A stretch of 64,000 nt of DNA from Paenibacillus graminis. Lineage in GTDB: Bacteria > Bacillota > Bacilli > Paenibacillales > Paenibacillaceae. The stretch covers positions 1,426,001-1,490,000 of the forward strand of contig NZ_CP009287.1 in assembly GCF_000758705.1 (NCBI RefSeq). The letters are read 5' to 3'. Position numbers and translations under genes: made by a program. Positions 15,701-24,078 of this stretch are shown here, piece by piece (the first letter of the stretch is position 1; the number at the start of each line of letters is the position of its first letter). Under the pieces are notes generated by a model that was given only the letters and a program-made list of their open reading frames with translations, was not told where the DNA came from and did not search any database.

Positions 15701-18422
15701 GGCCATCGCCGTGAAGGCGGGGATGGCGGACAGCGCCGTTATGAGCGAAGCGTATACGATTATGGCGCAGGCCGAAGCGCCAACAGCGAACCCGGCCGGA
15801 GGTGCGGTGGCATCAGGCACGACAGTTGTGCTGAGCAGTTCGACGAGCGGAGCGGCGATCCACTACACGCTGGACGGCAGCGTGCCGACGGGCAGCAGCC
15901 CGGCGTATAGCGGTCCGATTCCAGTCACCAGTGCGGTGACGATCAAGGCCATCGCGGTGAAGGCGGGGATGACGGACAGTGCCGTTATGAGCGAAGCGTA
16001 TACGATTATGGCGCAGGCCGAAGCGCCAACAGCGAACCCGGCCGGAGGTGCGGTGGCATCAGGCACGACGGTAGCGCTGAGCAGTCCGACGGGCGGGGCG
16101 GCGATCCACTACACGCTGGACGGCAGCGTGCCGACGGGGAGCAGCCCGGCGTATAGCGGTCCGATCACAGTCACGAGTGCAGTGACGATCAAGGCCATCG
16201 CCGTGAAGGCGGGGATGACGGACAGTGCCGTTATGAGCGAAGCGTACACGATCTCTGCTGAGCCGGAAACGGACAGTGTCATTAGCCCGGTGAGTGCCGT
16301 TTTTGACAAAAAACAGACCCAACAGGCCGATGTGAACATTGAATTAACATTGAATGGAAATACCCTTGCTGGAATCTCAAACGGGATAGCGAATCTTACT
16401 GCAGGAACGGATTATACGCTGTCCGGCAGTACGGTAACGATCTCTAAAGCGTATCTCGCATCTTTGGCGACAGGCACCACCAGCTTAACCTTCAGATTTA
16501 GTGCAGGAGCAGCGCAGACTTTGGAAATAACAATTACCGACACAACGGTTCCAGTTCCCGGAGTCCCCCTTCTGCAGTCCGCAGTATTCGGGAATGCTCA
16601 GGTCCAATTAATCTGGACACCTGTAGAGGGCTCAACCGGGTATAAAATCTTCCAAAGACTGGCTGACGCGGAATACGGCAGCGAAGTCGGTACCGTAAGC
16701 GGGTCTGTCTACAGCTATAATGCGGTGAACCTGATGAATGGAACAACCTATTATTTTGTAGTCAAAGCAGCCAATGCTGAAGGGGACAGCGCTGCCTCCA
16801 ATGAATTAAGCGCTACTCCAAAGACGGCTCCGGGAGCACCAGCCAATGTAACAGCCGTATCCGGAAATGAACTGGCGGTGGTCTCCTTTACGGCCCCTGA
16901 TTCAGACGGAGGCAGTCCAATTACCGGATATGAGGTGACCTCCTCACCGGGAAATATTGTTGCTTATGGAACCGCAAGCCCCATTACGGTCATTGGACTC
17001 ACTAACGGGACGGCGTACACTTTTACGGTAAAAGCGGTCAATAGCGCAGGCAGCAGCGCTGCCTCCGCCCTGTCGAATGCGGTAACGCCAGTCGCCCCTT
17101 TCAGCGGCGGCGGAGATACTTCTCCTGCTGCGCCTGCTGTACAGCCTGTAGCGACAGTACCACCGGCGGCCACCGGGTTTGATATTCTTGTCAACGACAA
17201 GGCAGAGAATGCCGGTACAGTTGTAACGGGCAGCGTAAATGGACAGACGGCTCTGACTGTAGTCATCGATCAGGCCAAGCTGGAAGAAAAGCTTGCCGCA
17301 GAAGCCCAAGGCGCTGTAATTACGATTCCGGTAACGATGAAATCGGATATTGTCATTGCCGAGCTGAACGGTCAAATGGTCAAAAACATGGAAGACAAAC
17401 AGGCAGTACTAGAGTTGAAAAGTGAAAATGCAACCTACACTCTGCCCGCCGGGCAAATCAATATGGATGCGATCCGAAGCCAGTTCGGTACCGCAGTTGC
17501 ATTGGGAGATATTAAAGTCAAACTTGAAATTGCTGCTCCTAAGGAGGATACGTTAAGAATTGTAGGAAACTCAGCAGTCCAGGGAGGGTTCACGTTGGTT
17601 GTACCACCGCTCAATTTTGTGGTGCGGGCCGAATATGGCGGTCAAACGATTGAAATATCCAGATTCAACGCTTACGTAGAACGGCAGATTGCACTTCCGG
17701 ATGGGGTGGACCCGAACAAAATTACCACAGCCATCGTAGTGGAGCCCAATGGATCGGTAAGACATGTGCCAACCAAGGTTACTACGATGGACCAAAAGTA
17801 TTATGCAAAAGTGAACAGTCTGACCAACAGCACCTACTCGATCATCTGGCATCCGCTTCAATTCAAGGATGTGGCCGGCCATTGGGCCAAGGATATCGTA
17901 AATAACATGGGCTCGCGGCTGATTATTGACGGTACCGGAAATGGGTTGTTCGATCCCGATGCCGATATTACACGCGCTGAATTTGCCGCTGTTATCGTAC
18001 GCGGACTGGGTCTGAAGCTGGATAGCAGCGCCGCTTCATTTGCGGACGTGAAGGCCGGAGCCTGGTACAGCAGCGCGGTTCAAACAGCCTATGCGTACAA
18101 TCTGATCAATGGTTTTGAAGATGGTACTTTCCGTCCGGCGGATAAGATCACCCGGGAACAGGCGATGGCGATCATTGCCAAGGCGATGAAGCTTACCTCG
18201 TTAAAAGACAAGCTTCCGGTCCAATCGTCAGCAGAGCTGCTGAGTCCGTTCAAGGATGCCGGCAAAGTCTCACACTGGGCGCAGAGCAGCGCTGCGGACA
18301 GTATTGCGGCTGGCATTGTCTCAGGGCGCAGCGCTTCAGAGCTGGCACCTCAGGCGTATATTACAAGAGCTGAGGTTGCTGCTATTATTCAAAGATTGCT
18401 GCAGAAGTCCAATCTGATATAA
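12795..18422 (+). CDS. Giant SLH-domain surface protein with chitobiase-type repeats
   Basis: The 1875-residue protein has a signal peptide (about 1-34). Residues about 45-655 form a propeller-like region of repeated segments such as IVKSADAETWVN, ILTSPDGNTWT and IYSTTNGTAWT (sialidase/BNR-like). Residues 663-1154 are six 82-residue repeats of the CHB_HEX_C_1 type (AAIHYTLDGSVPTGSSPAY, VTIKAIAVKAGM). Next come an X2-like domain (about 1155-1247, ISPVSAVFDKK) and two fibronectin-III domains (about 1250-1433). A linker domain leads to three C-terminal SLH motifs (about 1690-1870, FKDVAGHWAKDIV, AEFAAVIVRGLGL). SLH motifs bind pyruvylated wall polymer, so the protein is displayed on the surface and probably binds polysaccharide. 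Its catalytic role, if any, is not evident. Confidence 0.9.
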   Translation: MKRSFNNSRHSLIGMFLLGIAVFFCIRPADLYAAGPTPDNFTTTSYSSLPSNAMSAMAYGNNVYIAVGYYGAIVKSADAETWVNVKTKADINYTGVTAPGSFTFNGAAYGNGLFVVTGSEGVILTSPDGNTWTQRSSGVTTGIWSTEFLTFNGSSAFYATTQGKLLTSPDGISWTPIVPTGVDSSLTLTKVTVGNGGTRLAVGGANGRIYSTTNGTAWTSAQPSTDEGQSIGTNMLTWMNDRYYISDPRAYIWTSTDLSTFTLLGPPFKQNASQHNNQMFNGFYDGTKYYMFGYESPNYGAVYTSANGTTWTMQPFKNYFVTQNARFLNGKYFRLGNEGMLVSSDGADWRYKWGGVFTEIVHGSGSQYVAVGKTGGDGAIWNSTDLADWNQVTLSTRTTGFTAAAYGNNTYVAAGETNQTTTALATSPDGSTWTLRSSINDSTSITDIAFGNGKFVAVGSGAGGPKIKTSADGIAWHEPTLPAQSIDAVYSIAYTNNQFIALGYGYSDEGYLNAASIWTSPDGESWSNRSGTYPNQTDGFNNLLYDGSKYVLTGYDSSTYEVFSRSSDDLITWSSPTLTGTYTNFSSSAMLGQKGNNLYMLVYDSSNNPVVYYTADHGSTWQNAGVDMSSIDPNLIYSLMEANGRVILSGNSQLVMTTTGTMAQAEAPTANPAGGAVASGTTVVLSSSTSGAAIHYTLDGSVPTGSSPAYSGPIPVTSAVTIKAIAVKAGMTDSAVMSEAYTIMAQAEAPTANPAGGAVAPGTTVVLSSPTSGAAIHYTLDGSVPTGSSPAYSGPIPVTSAVTIKAIAVKAGMADSAVMSEAYTIMAQAEAPTANPAGGAVAPGTTVALSSPTSGAAIHYTLDGSVPTGSSPAYSGPIPVTSAVTIKAIAVKAGMADSAVMSEAYTIMAQAEAPTANPAGGAVASGTTVVLSSSISGAAIHYTLDGSVPTGSSPAYSGPIPVTSAVTIKAIAVKAGMADSAVMSEAYTIMAQAEAPTANPAGGAVASGTTVVLSSSTSGAAIHYTLDGSVPTGSSPAYSGPIPVTSAVTIKAIAVKAGMTDSAVMSEAYTIMAQAEAPTANPAGGAVASGTTVALSSPTGGAAIHYTLDGSVPTGSSPAYSGPITVTSAVTIKAIAVKAGMTDSAVMSEAYTISAEPETDSVISPVSAVFDKKQTQQADVNIELTLNGNTLAGISNGIANLTAGTDYTLSGSTVTISKAYLASLATGTTSLTFRFSAGAAQTLEITITDTTVPVPGVPLLQSAVFGNAQVQLIWTPVEGSTGYKIFQRLADAEYGSEVGTVSGSVYSYNAVNLMNGTTYYFVVKAANAEGDSAASNELSATPKTAPGAPANVTAVSGNELAVVSFTAPDSDGGSPITGYEVTSSPGNIVAYGTASPITVIGLTNGTAYTFTVKAVNSAGSSAASALSNAVTPVAPFSGGGDTSPAAPAVQPVATVPPAATGFDILVNDKAENAGTVVTGSVNGQTALTVVIDQAKLEEKLAAEAQGAVITIPVTMKSDIVIAELNGQMVKNMEDKQAVLELKSENATYTLPAGQINMDAIRSQFGTAVALGDIKVKLEIAAPKEDTLRIVGNSAVQGGFTLVVPPLNFVVRAEYGGQTIEISRFNAYVERQIALPDGVDPNKITTAIVVEPNGSVRHVPTKVTTMDQKYYAKVNSLTNSTYSIIWHPLQFKDVAGHWAKDIVNNMGSRLIIDGTGNGLFDPDADITRAEFAAVIVRGLGLKLDSSAASFADVKAGAWYSSAVQTAYAYNLINGFEDGTFRPADKITREQAMAIIAKAMKLTSLKDKLPVQSSAELLSPFKDAGKVSHWAQSSAADSIAAGIVSGRSASELAPQAYITRAEVAAIIQRLLQKSNLI
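14781..16256 (+). repeat. Six tandem 246-bp repeats inside the SLH protein gene
   Basis: Units begin with GCGCAGGCCGAAGCG at 14781, 15027, 15273, 15519, 15765 and 16011. They differ mainly at a few codons (SSS or SSP, ASG or APG, VVL or VAL). The shared variants are shuffled among units, which points to gene conversion or unequal crossing-over. Confidence 0.95.
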
Positions 18423-18436
18423 CTAAAATCCACCCT

Positions 18437-18474
18437 AACACCTCCGGCTGCTTGGCAGCCGGGGTGTTTTTTTT
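18437..18474 (+). terminator. Strong terminator after the SLH protein gene
   Basis: AACACCTCCGGCTGC pairs with CAGCCGGGGTGT around a short TTGG loop, followed by TTTTTTTT. Confidence 0.9.
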
Positions 18475-18534
18475 CTACATATAAGCCAGGACTTCTATAT
18501 TTTGGGGAAGCGAGGCTTACCCGAATTTAATTTG

Positions 18535-18682
18535 TATAGGAATTATGATTTCCCTATCTTGTGGATAAGGTGTGTATAAAATTGTGGGTAAGTCTACGTG
18601 GATTCAGCGGATTCACCCAACGGGGGGAGGTTTGTAGGATATGATTGCCTTTTTTCAACTGGCGGTGAAGCGGGTGAGCAGT
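18535..18682. repeat. Dispersed repeat A, copy 1
   Basis: TAGGAATTATGATTTCCCTA and the following bases to the GCTATA motif resemble 50083-50257 in order and spacing (TATGATTTCCC, GTGGATAAGGTGT, GATTCAGCGGATTCACCC, GAGCAGTGCTATAGA). No gene is seen here. The whole gap 18423-19326 is repeats plus about 200 bases of unique sequence. Confidence 0.5.
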
Positions 18683-18937
18683 GCTATAGAGATTGAACTT
18701 GAGATTTGTCTCTTCATGTGGGATAACCACCATGGATTCTTTGCATGACTGCACTTCGTGCAGTAGAATACTTATGGTTCTGCGTCGAATCGCCTTCTGA
18801 GATCTTTCTTTCAGGATAGAATGCGAGTTATGGCCTAAGTAGAAAGAGATTTGCATCGGACTCATATCGGCATCCGCCTCCGCATCGGACGGGCCTGCCT
18901 GCATCCATTCCTGCTTTTTTAAGTTCAAATTATTTAG
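18683..18937. repeat. MITE-like element B, copy 2 (divergent interior)
   Basis: The left end GCTATAGAGATTGAACTT and the right end AAGTTCAAATTATTTAG form imperfect terminal inverted repeats like those of the other two copies. The interior (about 220 bases) does not match them. A reverse frame across it has no ribosome-binding site or recognisable family. Confidence 0.5.
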
Positions 18938-19209
18938 TTGGAAAAAGGGAGCTTATTGCTCTCCAAAATCAACAATTGTGAAGTTATAGTGGAAAAAGGA
19001 AACTTAATTGGGCAATATTCCTTCGTCAGGGGCGTATTGAGCCGGATTAGTTAACCTTTTTCCACTTCGCCTGTGGAGAATAGGGTGTTCCAGCAAATTA
19101 GTGACCCTTTTTCCACTTGGAATTGCCGAACGATTCAAACAGGCCTCCAGGCAACGCTAAACTGAAATCCAAAACGGCTGTCATAATCAGTCAAGGACGG
19201 GGAAGCCGT
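18935..19209. repeat. Dispersed repeat C, copy 2
   Basis: It runs from TAGTTGGAAAAAGGGAGC to CAAGGACGGGGAAGCC and matches copies at 7432 and 50475. It abuts element B directly, as the copy at 50475 does. Confidence 0.7.
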
Positions 19210-19326
19210 TTCTGCTTGGCCCATTGGACAATCGTTTATTGCTGCAACCTTTACTTACAGCCAGCCGTCTGAACTAACAGCCGGTCTAAACGGAGAGACT
19301 AACTTTCTCAAGGAGATGACAACAAT

Positions 19327-20013
19327 ATGACAACCTCATTGAAAACAATAACCGGAATTCTAATATTAGCGGGTATGCTGGGCCTTACCGGCTGCAGCTC
19401 TGGCAGCAACGATGCTGCAACTGCTTCACCGTCAGCGGCTCCGGCATCGGAAGCCCCGGCAGCCTCGCAGCCGGCGGCAAGCAGCTCCTCAGCACCATCC
19501 GCACCCCCGGCGGAAGCATCGTCTACCGCTTCGCCCAGTGCTGCCGGCGGAGGGGCTTCCTCAGCGGCAGTATCTCAAGACAGCCGCAAGCTGCTTGAAG
19601 TGCTCCTTCAACTGGCCGGGGAAGGCAAAGTGCCTGGCGTGGAGTATGCCGCACACACCGGATTAATTGACGATGTGGAGGCCGCCTGGGGCGAGCCGGA
19701 TACCAAAGAGGCTGCGGGCAAAGGGATATACGCAACGTACAGCAAAAAACATGTGGTCTTCGGCTTCAACAAAGGCAGCCGGATATTTGATGTCCGCTCC
19801 AGTGCCGCCGATCTGCAGAAATTGACCCTGAAGGAGATTGAAGCTGTGCTCGGCAAACCAGAGAATAGAGCCGTGAACGGCGGCGATAAAATCTATATGT
19901 ATCAGGCAGGCAAGCAATATGAGCTGAAATTTATCATACCGGATGCCTCGGGTACGGTGGATCATATCTCCGTATTTTCTGAACAGGATTCAATTAACAA
20001 TATGGCCGGATAA
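19327..20013 (+). CDS. YjgB-like lipoprotein (DUF4309)
   Basis: The 228-residue protein has a lipobox GLTGC (Cys about 22) and a long Ala/Ser/Pro-rich linker (about 25-80). The C-terminal domain (about 85-228) reads KVPGVEYAAHTGLIDDVEAAWGEP, FGFNKGSRIFDVRS, LTLKEIEAVLGKP. These are features of the DUF4309/YjgB family of secreted Bacillales proteins of unknown function. AAGGAGATG lies at good distance before the ATG. The linker suggests the domain is held away from the membrane. A regulator gene starts 45 bases downstream on the same strand. Confidence 0.75.
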   Translation: MTTSLKTITGILILAGMLGLTGCSSGSNDAATASPSAAPASEAPAASQPAASSSSAPSAPPAEASSTASPSAAGGGASSAAVSQDSRKLLEVLLQLAGEGKVPGVEYAAHTGLIDDVEAAWGEPDTKEAAGKGIYATYSKKHVVFGFNKGSRIFDVRSSAADLQKLTLKEIEAVLGKPENRAVNGGDKIYMYQAGKQYELKFIIPDASGTVDHISVFSEQDSINNMAG

Positions 20014-20058
20014 GCTATAATACTTCCATGGACTTATCCTTGGAAAAGAGGTTCGGGT

Positions 20059-21213
20059 ATGCATCTTGAATTAAACAACAGCGAATACAAAGTTATAGCA
20101 GACGGGATTACGGTTACACTGCTGCCCAAGGAGTTCGCTCTTCTGCAGTTTCTGTACCGCAATGTTGGACGCACCTTCAGCCGGGAGCAGCTGCTGGACC
20201 ACGTCTGGCCGATGGAGTATCCGGTAGAACGTACGGTCGACGACCATATCTACCGCCTGCGCAAAAAGCTGCACGTCCTCAGCGGCCTGGACATCAAGAC
20301 TGTCCGGGGGTTTGGCTACAGTCTTGCCGTTCCGGGTACACCTGCCGGTGTAGCCCTAAATCCGGCAATGAATGACCCGGAGCTGCGGGAAACTATGCGC
20401 AGCGTATTTTCCAAGTTTCATGTATACGGCCAGGGCAAATCCATGGTAACACTGGCGCGCCAGCAGGATATACTTGGCTATGAGCTGGACTCGGTGTATA
20501 CCATGGTCATTCATTTTGTGCAGGGAGATTTGGAATGGCTGCTGCATACGGATGAAGTTCCGCTCAAGGAACGGCTATTTTATCTGATGATCTTCTACTT
20601 TTTATCCGGTGATCCCAAGGAGCGGCTTGCCTATTGCGAGCAGGTGATTGAGAGGAAGCTGTTGTACCCTAACTATCAGCTGGAGCTGGAGATTCTCACC
20701 ATTCTGGACTTGTTCACCCTTGCGGGACAACCGGAGCGGGCCTTGGAGCGTCTGAAACGTTCTCATCAGGTGATTGCTGAGCTTGGTTATGACAATTTCA
20801 TTCCTGTGACGTTGATTACGGAGCTGTTCGTGCATCTGGTGGCCGGCACCGGGGAGGAGGAGCTTAAGCGGATGGACGAGGCGATTGGAGTCGTCCTGCA
20901 GGAAAAGCCTTTTCTCCGGGAGATCGGAAGCTATAAAGTGGTGAAGGGACTCTGGTGTTTGCGGCTGGAACAGTGGCGTGAGGCAGAGAACCTGCTCAGT
21001 GAGGGTCTGCAGGTGCTGGAGATGTCCGGATTCATTCCCTTGCGTCTATATGCGCTGTACCGGATTGTGCATTATTGCCGTATGTTCCCGCCCCCAAAAG
21101 CGCTGCAGCATAAATATGAAGAAATTTTTGTGGCAGAGCTGGAACAATCCGGGCTGAAGCGGTTCAACCCGTCTCTGGAGGACACCCTGCAGCAGATCTT
21201 GAAATCCCTCTGA
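20059..21213 (+). CDS. Transcriptional regulator: OmpR-type winged helix plus helical repeats
   Basis: The 384-residue protein starts with an OmpR/PhoB-type winged helix (about 1-95: LLPKEFALLQFLYRNVGRTFSREQLLDHVW, VDDHIYRLRKKL, VRGFGYSL). There is no receiver domain. The rest is alpha-helical and resembles TPR/BTAD regulators (LFYLMIFYFLSGDPKERLAYCEQVIE, QLELEILTILDLFTLAGQPERALERL). AAAAGAGGTT precedes the ATG. It probably controls itself or the efflux gene 85 bases downstream; its signal is unknown. Confidence 0.75.
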   Translation: MHLELNNSEYKVIADGITVTLLPKEFALLQFLYRNVGRTFSREQLLDHVWPMEYPVERTVDDHIYRLRKKLHVLSGLDIKTVRGFGYSLAVPGTPAGVALNPAMNDPELRETMRSVFSKFHVYGQGKSMVTLARQQDILGYELDSVYTMVIHFVQGDLEWLLHTDEVPLKERLFYLMIFYFLSGDPKERLAYCEQVIERKLLYPNYQLELEILTILDLFTLAGQPERALERLKRSHQVIAELGYDNFIPVTLITELFVHLVAGTGEEELKRMDEAIGVVLQEKPFLREIGSYKVVKGLWCLRLEQWREAENLLSEGLQVLEMSGFIPLRLYALYRIVHYCRMFPPPKALQHKYEEIFVAELEQSGLKRFNPSLEDTLQQILKSL

Positions 21214-21298
21214 TTATTCTCTGACAATTCTCCGTTACAGTAGGATCATACGAATGACCTGTTCTATGATTCTAAATGCAATCCTGGAGGAATGACAG

Positions 21299-22573
21299 AT
21301 GGAAGCTTCCGTCAAGCAGGAGAAAAGCCTGCTGTACAACAAAGTGTATATGCGCGTGTACAGTGCCTACGCCACAGCAGCCTTCGGGGATTGGTTCGAT
21401 TCGCTGGCGATCCAGGTCCTGGTGGGCTACCGCTGGCATGCCAGTCCGCTGATGCTGGCGCTGATTCCGGTAGCGGTGGCGCTGCCAAGCGTTCTGCTCG
21501 GCTCCGTGGCCGGAGTGGCCGCCGACCGGCTGAACAAGCTGAAGCTGATGCGCATATGTGATCTGCTTACTGCGATCCTGACCGTACTGGTGCTGTTCGC
21601 ACCCAACATGGTGTGGCTGCTGCCGCTGCTGGCGCTGCGCTCGGCGCTCTCCACGCTGAATGTTCCGGCCCAGCAGTCCATGACCCGCAGCATCGTCAGA
21701 GAGGATCAGCTGCTTCAGGCCACCTCGCTGAACGGGATCGTCAACCAGGGCTCCAAAATCGCCGGTCCCCTGCTGGGGGGTGTGGCGCTTACGCTGCTCA
21801 GTCCGCAGTGGTGTATCCTACTGAATGCCATATTCCGGGCAGGTTCTTATCTGCTGCTGCTCTCCGTAAAGAACATCCATACCGGGGATGAACACCCGGC
21901 GGTGGAGGTGCAGGAAGGACGGGTTCCGCTGCGCATGATGTGGGCGGAGGGCTGGGGGGTTATGCTGCGCAGCAGACTGCTGCTGCATACGATGCTCTTT
22001 GGACTTACGGGGGCGCTGGCAATCCAGATCATTGATTTTCAGTTCACCAGCCTGTTTCGCGTGATATCACCGTTGAATGAATCGCTGCTGGGCTGGATGG
22101 TTGCGGCATCCGGGGCCGGAGCCGTATCTGTTATACTGCTTCTGGGCAAGTTGAAACCGGGAACCAGCTATGGACTTCGGCTCGGAATGGGTTATGTGCT
22201 GATAGGCGGGGCCGTAGGGGGGCTTGGCCTGCTTCAACCGGGGGCTTCTGTGATTTGGGTGCTGTTGTTCGGATGGATACTGGGTCTGGGGAATGGAACC
22301 TTCTTCGTGACCTTCAATTATTGCCTGCAAAAAGAAACCCCGCCCCACATGACCGGCCGCATCTTCGGCATCCAGAGCAGCATACTCGGTCTGGTGATGA
22401 TTACAGCGCCTCTTCTGGGAGGCTGGCTGGTTGAGGTGGCCGGACCCGGCCGGATCTTCATGAATTTTGGTATGATTCAAGTACTGCTTGGGCTCGTCGG
22501 AGTGCTTTTTGGCCGGGTGCTCTGGCCTGAAGCTAAGCGGGAGAGCGTGCAGCCTATGGTGGAGCACAGTTGA
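21299..22573 (+). CDS. MFS efflux protein (DHA3/macrolide-exporter-like)
   Basis: The 424-residue protein has about twelve membrane segments. It has the DHA3-type order: GDWFDSLAIQVLVGYRW, the loop GSVAGVAADRLNKLKLMRICD, then LRSALSTLNVPAQQSMTRSIV and NGIVNQGSKIAGPLLGGV. Members export drugs or siderophores. CTGGAGGA is eight bases before the ATG at 21299. It follows the winged-helix regulator on the same strand, and a terminator lies downstream. Confidence 0.85.
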   Translation: MEASVKQEKSLLYNKVYMRVYSAYATAAFGDWFDSLAIQVLVGYRWHASPLMLALIPVAVALPSVLLGSVAGVAADRLNKLKLMRICDLLTAILTVLVLFAPNMVWLLPLLALRSALSTLNVPAQQSMTRSIVREDQLLQATSLNGIVNQGSKIAGPLLGGVALTLLSPQWCILLNAIFRAGSYLLLLSVKNIHTGDEHPAVEVQEGRVPLRMMWAEGWGVMLRSRLLLHTMLFGLTGALAIQIIDFQFTSLFRVISPLNESLLGWMVAASGAGAVSVILLLGKLKPGTSYGLRLGMGYVLIGGAVGGLGLLQPGASVIWVLLFGWILGLGNGTFFVTFNYCLQKETPPHMTGRIFGIQSSILGLVMITAPLLGGWLVEVAGPGRIFMNFGMIQVLLGLVGVLFGRVLWPEAKRESVQPMVEHS

Positions 22574-22680
22574 TTTGGCCAGGAGACACGGGTAACTGCA
22601 GTGTACAGGTAATTCGGCCTTGTTCAAGCCAATATGGCCTTTAACTGCAGTTCATGCAACCCAGAGCAAGAGCAGCAGGA

Positions 22681-22699
22681 AGCCCTCAGGGGCTTTTTT
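22681..22699 (+). terminator. Terminator after the MFS gene
   Basis: AGCCC and GGGCT form a short stem followed by TTTTTT. Confidence 0.65.
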
Positions 22700-22778
22700 C
22701 CTTTTTACATGGAGGAGGCGGTCCCGGCAGGGCGAATATGTAAATGGAGATGGTTTTTGTATTTTTCAGGAGGCTCAA

Positions 22779-23363
22779 ATGACAACGACTACTTATATTT
22801 ACATGGTGCGGCATGGAGATTCGCTCAAAACATCAGGCAATGAGAGATCCCGTACCCTGTCAGCTCAGGGTGAAAAGGATGCGCAGAGAGTAACGCAGCG
22901 GCTGCTGGATGAAGGCATAGATACCTTATACAGCAGTCCTTATACCCGGGCAGTAGATACGATTGCGGGCCTGGCCGGGGCGCTGGGCAAAGAGATCCAT
23001 AGGGTCGAGGATTTAAAAGAAAAATGCTGGACGGAAGACGACCGTACGCTGCAGGACCCGGAGCTGTATCCTTTTCTGGAGCAAATGTTCACGGAGCCGG
23101 ATTTTGTGCTGGAAGACGGCGGGGAGTCGAACCGGGTCTGCAAAGAGCGGGCTGTAAAGGCGTTGAAGGAGATCCTGCGGAATCATCCGGACGAGAGAAT
23201 CGTGATTGGCACCCACGGGATGGTCATGACGCTGATGATGAATGAGTTCGCTGAGGAATACGGGCTGGATTTTTTGATGCAGACTAGCAAACCGGATATT
23301 TACCGGATGGAAATGAAGGATGGAGTGCTTAGTCATGTACAAAGAATGCCGCTTGATGACTGA
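22779..23363 (+). CDS. Histidine phosphatase (phosphoglycerate mutase-like)
   Basis: The 194-residue protein carries the family's RHG motif in YMVRHGDSLK at its N-terminus. It also has LSAQGEKDAQRVTQRL, YSSPYTRAVDTI and the second catalytic His in IVIGTHGMVMTL. Length is usual for the branch. The ATG at 22779 follows CAGGAGGCTCAA; a longer upstream frame runs through the preceding terminator and is not used. Substrate cannot be predicted. The gene stands alone before a pseudogene. Confidence 0.85.
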   Translation: MTTTTYIYMVRHGDSLKTSGNERSRTLSAQGEKDAQRVTQRLLDEGIDTLYSSPYTRAVDTIAGLAGALGKEIHRVEDLKEKCWTEDDRTLQDPELYPFLEQMFTEPDFVLEDGGESNRVCKERAVKALKEILRNHPDERIVIGTHGMVMTLMMNEFAEEYGLDFLMQTSKPDIYRMEMKDGVLSHVQRMPLDD

Positions 23364-23395
23364 TACGTACATAATGAAGGGCAGGCAGGTGATCT

Positions 23396-23919
23396 ATGAA
23401 AAAAAGCATACTGCTAATCCAGCCGGAAAATCAGAAGATGAACCGCTTCCGGAGGAAGCAGTTCAACAACTTCGTGCAGATTACGATGCCTTATTTGGCT
23501 TGTTTCATAGATGAAGCTAAGTATAAAATTACGCTTGTGGATGAATATCAGCAGCAAATCCCCTATACCCAGAAGTTCGATCTGGTGGCGATCACAGCAG
23601 CCGAACAGCGGGGGCACTGGGGATTGACGGAGTGACAGTCAGCTTGCTGACTCCCTTGCCCCGGACACCGGTGTATGCCCAGATGAAGCAGGAGCAGTGT
23701 CTGCTTCACGAGGACTGGATTCTCTATAACGGCAAAACCGATGTGGTATTTCATCCCCGCGGCATGACCTCCGCGCAATTGTATGAGGGTTATCTTGATT
23801 TCCGGCGGCGGTTCTATTCCCTGCCTTCGTTCATCCGCCGGATGAGGGTGTCAAGAACACATCCGGTCTATAACTTTGTCATGAACCTGGGGCTATGTCT
23901 GGCGATTAAGCAGAGCTAA
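23396..23919 (+). pseudogene. Internally deleted B12-binding radical SAM protein
   Basis: The first frame (23396-23610) gives KKSILLIQPENQKMNRFRRKQ, LVDEYQQQIPYTQKFDLVAIT, the start of an N-terminal cobalamin-binding domain. A second frame, open from about 23608, gives ALGIDGVTVSLLTPLPRTPVY, HEDWILYNGKTDVVFHPRGM, YEGYLDFRRRFYSLPSF, the C-terminal part of such enzymes. The B12 domain rest and the radical SAM core with its CxxxCxxC cluster (about 250-300 residues) are missing at the junction near 23600. The protein cannot be functional as written. Confidence 0.75.
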
Positions 23920-24071
23920 TACGAAGCCCATTGCCGGCGTGGTGAAACGGTGCAGCCCTGACCCGGAAATGTTATCCGTGCCAGCTGATAAAAGCATGCC
24001 GTAATGGGAGTCAGCATGACCTTCCGCCCGGAATCCTCATACGGCTCCAGATGAACATGAGCGTCAATCAT
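23917..24071 (-). pseudogene. Possible 5' remnant of a metal-dependent hydrolase gene
   Basis: Just downstream of the stalk lipoprotein gene on the same strand, ATG (24071) begins MIDAHVHLEPYEDSGRKV. The HxH at positions 5 and 7 is the metal-binding start of amidohydrolase/TatD/PHP-type enzymes. GAAGGAG overlapping the preceding stop serves as a site. The frame ends after 51 residues with no further domain. It may be a truncated gene that once followed the lipoprotein in an operon. Confidence 0.3.
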
Positions 24072-24078
24072 CGCTTTA

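Noticed and set aside
14829..16339. Several reverse-strand frames of 67-180 residues inside the SLH gene
   Set aside because: They recur once per 246-bp unit and are shadows of the forward coding repeats.
18554..18928. Reverse-strand 124-residue frame
   Set aside because: It spans repeats A and B, has no site before its start, and shows no family pattern.
22620..22778. Longer N-terminus for the histidine phosphatase
   Set aside because: The extension crosses the terminator of the preceding gene; the ATG at 22779 has a clear ribosome-binding site and the family's normal start.
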